This document shows, piece by piece, positions 61,719-64,000 of a stretch of DNA of 64,000 bases. The notes beneath the pieces were generated by a model. That model saw only the letters and a program-made list of their open reading frames with translations, did no database searches and had not been told where the DNA came from. The DNA is from VBWE01 sp943372645 (lineage in GTDB: Bacteria > Bacteroidota > Bacteroidia > Palsa-965): positions 62,001 through 126,000 of the forward strand of contig CALRZN010000008.1 in assembly GCA_943372645.1 (NCBI GenBank). The letters are read 5' to 3'. Position 1 is the first letter of the stretch. Each line of letters begins with the position of its first letter. The position numbers and the translations under genes are program-made.

Positions 61719-62507
61719 TCACCCCTCCACCCCATCTGTCTGCTCCGTTACAACCTTCTTCTCTTTCTTTTTCTTCCGCGGCTCCACCTCCGTCGCTTTC
61801 AGGTTGCGGATGCGATCCGTGTTCATGTAGCGGGAGCCTGATTTTAACTGCTCGGCCGACATGGGGTACGAAGCCACGATAATGTACATATCGCAGTAAA
61901 AATTGTCCTTCACAAAAACACTTTTGCGGAAGATGCGTTTGCGCGGCCAGTAGCCACCGGGTTCGCCCCACTTCTTCAGTTTGAGCGAGGCGCCCACCAC
62001 CTGGTCGTATAAATCGTTGGGCGTTTCTTCCGCATTCGATTGGCGGATGTAGACGCGTTTTACAGCGCCCTGTTTGTTAATCCACAGGCCCACGCGTATT
62101 GTATCCACGCGCGGCGTGTCGGAACGGCTGTAAAAGAAGTTTACATCATCCGCATAATGTTTGGAAAGCAACAGGGTAGTTTTCGGAAAAACGAGACGCG
62201 CGCCTTTTTCCAGTTCCAGCGAATCGCCGCCGGGGTTGCCGCTGCGCCGCGTCCATTCGCTGCTGCCGTCGGTGGAGGCAAACTGCGCCGTGTCGCCCGC
62301 TGTTGAATCAATGGCCGGCGTGCGTACTTTTTTTACCGTTTTTGAAGGGTCGGCAATGCGGCGCATGTCGTACTCCACTTTGTAAAACGGGGCAATGGGC
62401 TGTTTGGCCACGATGATGGTTCCCATGCTTATGGCGGTATCCTGCGCACGCACGGGCGAAAACCCGGTCAGGAGGAACAAAAGCAATAAACAGACGGGGC
62501 GGATCAT
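61719..62507 (-). CDS. Secreted protein, TonB-C-like region
   Basis: 262 aa with a signal peptide (MIRPVCLLLLFLLTGFSPVRA). The middle part (~125-190, IRVGLWINKQGAVKRVYIRQ then SLKLKKWGEPG) resembles the TonB C-terminal fold used by some periplasmic Bacteroidota proteins. The last 25 residues are very basic (PRKKKKEKKVV). Function unknown. It lies downstream of the partial gene at 62552 with a 44-nt gap, same strand. Confidence 0.6.
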   Translation of the reverse strand: MIRPVCLLLLFLLTGFSPVRAQDTAISMGTIIVAKQPIAPFYKVEYDMRRIADPSKTVKKVRTPAIDSTAGDTAQFASTDGSSEWTRRSGNPGGDSLELEKGARLVFPKTTLLLSKHYADDVNFFYSRSDTPRVDTIRVGLWINKQGAVKRVYIRQSNAEETPNDLYDQVVGASLKLKKWGEPGGYWPRKRIFRKSVFVKDNFYCDMYIIVASYPMSAEQLKSGSRYMNTDRIRNLKATEVEPRKKKKEKKVVTEQTDGVEG

Positions 62508-62551
62508 GAAGCCGAATTTACGTTTTTAATGCAGACGGTGTAAAACGTAAA

Positions 62552-64000
62552 TTATATTCCAAAGTACCGGCGCATATCATCCGGCGTTTTAAACTCCTGC
62601 TCCACTTTTTTCAGCACAATGTCTTTCTCGCCGCTTACTGGCATACCGGCAAACTGTTCCGGCATAAGCGTGTAGAGTTGACCGTTCGATACCGTCCAGA
62701 TCAGGTTTTTTGATCCCGGATTAAAACGGAACGTGGTTTCCGGATTTTTGTAGTAGGTAAACAGCGCATCGCGGCCTTTTTCCACGAGATACACGTTAGA
62801 ATGGCAGGTAAGCTGTTTGCCCTGTTCGTCGGTAAACAGTGCGTTTACTACACCACCGGTCGGATAGTTCATTGGCGAATCGCAGTTGTACACCCCGAAA
62901 CTGGCCACCTGGAACACGCGCAGCGTTTGGCTGCTCACGCTTTGCGTCTGGAACTCGGCGCGGATGGCATCCTGGTATTTCTGATACACGGCGCGCTGTT
63001 CGCTGATGGCTTTGCTGTATTGCTGCTGCAGCTGTTCTTCCGCTTTTTTGCGGGTGGCAAGCGCGGTGTTATAGCTGTCCATCTGGCTGTTAAATTTCTT
63101 CATCGCCTCATCGTAATTCTTTCCGGCCAGCACCGGGTACACATCAATTTTTTCGATGCGTATGCCTTTTTTCAGCGATACGATGTAGGTGTTTTCTTTG
63201 GTACCTTTCAGCAACTGCACATCTTCCCATTTGATGCCATACAGGCCGCGGTCAAACGGTTTCTGCGATTCATCCACTTCAAACACCACATCTTTGAAGT
63301 TGGCCATTTCCGGGAATTCCTTGGTATCAAACAGCACATTGAACCGGTTTTTCGTTTTGTCTGATTTCTTCGGCTCCAGCGGTTTATCGGGCAGCACTGT
63401 TGATTTTACGACCGCATCAATTTTGGTATCGCGTTCGGTTTCCAATGTTTTAATCACCGCATCGGTTTCCTGTTTTTTCGCGGCTATTTTTTGTTCAGCC
63501 AGTTGTGTAGGATTGTTGTTCTGTTCCTGCGTTACCTGGTCTTTGCCAAGATAGCTCCAGTTGCGGGCATTCGTATCGAGTTTGTACAGGTTAAATGCCG
63601 TAGACGAATTATCCGAAGCCAGTTGAATTTCTACTTTTTTGTCCGGTTTCAGATACACCACTTTGCCGTCTTTGAACGCTGCAATTTCAACCATACCCGC
63701 CGATTCGAAATGGTACCGGGTACCGGCCGAGTCGTAATGCATGGGAATACCGCTCACGAAAAAGTCAACCGGGTCGCGCAGTTCGCGGTAACGTACTTCC
63801 ACATCGCCTTTCACGGGTTTGCCGGCATTGTCAACAAATGCACCGGCAGGAATGATGATGTGTGAGCCGGACGACGGATCGAGTTTGCCGCCTTTTTCAC
63901 TTTTAACGCGGTAGGTATCAAACGGCACATCTACACCGGCCAGGGGCGGCGCGATGAAAGCTCCCGGGGTTTGCACCGAGTTGGCCGAGGGCTGGCGCAC
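62552..64000 (-). CDS. Large secreted-like protein, N-terminus beyond the window
   Basis: At least 482 codons are open from the window edge to the stop at 62552; the apparent first codon (GTG at the edge) is probably internal. Early residues (~30-115) form a repeating beta region (SHIIIPAGAFVDNAGKPVKG, YHFESAGMVEIAAFKDGKVV) recalling Bacteroidota proteins with ZU5- or carboxypeptidase-regulatory-like openings. A Lys/Glu/Gln-rich coiled-coil-prone stretch (~315-350) and a C-terminal domain follow. No catalytic motif. The real start should lie at or above 64000. Confidence 0.6.
   Translation of the reverse strand: MRQPSANSVQTPGAFIAPPLAGVDVPFDTYRVKSEKGGKLDPSSGSHIIIPAGAFVDNAGKPVKGDVEVRYRELRDPVDFFVSGIPMHYDSAGTRYHFESAGMVEIAAFKDGKVVYLKPDKKVEIQLASDNSSTAFNLYKLDTNARNWSYLGKDQVTQEQNNNPTQLAEQKIAAKKQETDAVIKTLETERDTKIDAVVKSTVLPDKPLEPKKSDKTKNRFNVLFDTKEFPEMANFKDVVFEVDESQKPFDRGLYGIKWEDVQLLKGTKENTYIVSLKKGIRIEKIDVYPVLAGKNYDEAMKKFNSQMDSYNTALATRKKAEEQLQQQYSKAISEQRAVYQKYQDAIRAEFQTQSVSSQTLRVFQVASFGVYNCDSPMNYPTGGVVNALFTDEQGKQLTCHSNVYLVEKGRDALFTYYKNPETTFRFNPGSKNLIWTVSNGQLYTLMPEQFAGMPVSGEKDIVLKKVEQEFKTPDDMRRYFGI

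Noticed and set aside
61672..61971. Upstream extension of the 140-aa two-TM protein
   Set aside because: It runs into the upstream secreted-protein gene in another frame and has no coding character; the ATG at 61671 starts just before the membrane segments.
1..64000. CRISPR arrays, rRNA operons, phage structural genes or an integrase
   Set aside because: No regularly spaced repeats with spacers, no rRNA sequence and no recognisable phage or recombinase protein were seen in any frame.

Overview
The window comes from a member of the Bacteroidota. Type IX secretion sorting domains (types A and B), a PorP/SprF-family protein, DUF4369-thioredoxin and CarboxypepD_reg-like lipoproteins or secreted proteins, a LytTR response regulator and TAnnTTTG-type promoter boxes all point to that phylum. 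The order or family cannot be fixed from this window alone. Most of it reads as ordinary chromosome, with two conspicuous accessory stretches.

Layout. 1-11.4 kb: mostly small or single-gene units (metallophosphoesterase operon, a T9SS-exported serine hydrolase, LLM oxidoreductase, GNAT acetyltransferase, a Dps cluster, a DUF885 peptidase-like lipoprotein) plus a short family of palindromic repeats at 3.2 and 4.2-4.4 kb. 11.7-29.7 kb: a two-gene Tc (ABC) toxin locus. It holds a TcB-TcC fusion of 2554 aa whose hypervariable C-terminus carries a cytidine-deaminase-like signature, then a 3448-aa TcA with four LamG-like insertions. 30-34.9 kb: an SPFH-GYF protein, a double zinc-ribbon membrane protein and small unknowns. 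35-41.5 kb: a housekeeping operon gatB - TlpA-like lipoprotein - M1 peptidase - lpxH, closed by a strong terminator. 41.6-52.7 kb: an accessory stretch ending at tRNA-Asp. It contains a membrane-anchored TIR protein, a TerB-like protein, a coiled-coil membrane protein, a protein with a histone-H1-like tail, a TPR histidine kinase with a LytTR regulator, a TIR protein lacking the catalytic Glu paired with a DEDDh exonuclease relative lacking catalytic residues, and a GIY-YIG gene sandwiched between tRNA-Asp and a degenerate tRNA-Asp copy. 52.7-64 kb: endonuclease III, a MORN-repeat protein, T9SS cargo proteins with a PorP/SprF partner, and a run of secreted unknowns leaving the window at 64000.

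How the genes work together. The Tc pair should form a complete injection machine (A: receptor binding and pore; BC: cocoon and cleaved toxin), possibly delivering a deaminase. The 59.1-61.2 kb pair (type B CTD protein plus PorP/SprF) matches the usual T9SS cargo-anchor pairing. The TIR-containing stretch is a candidate defence or signalling region. The pairing of a TIR with a pseudo-exonuclease is the least expected arrangement in it. All functional statements are from reading the sequence only; no database search was run.
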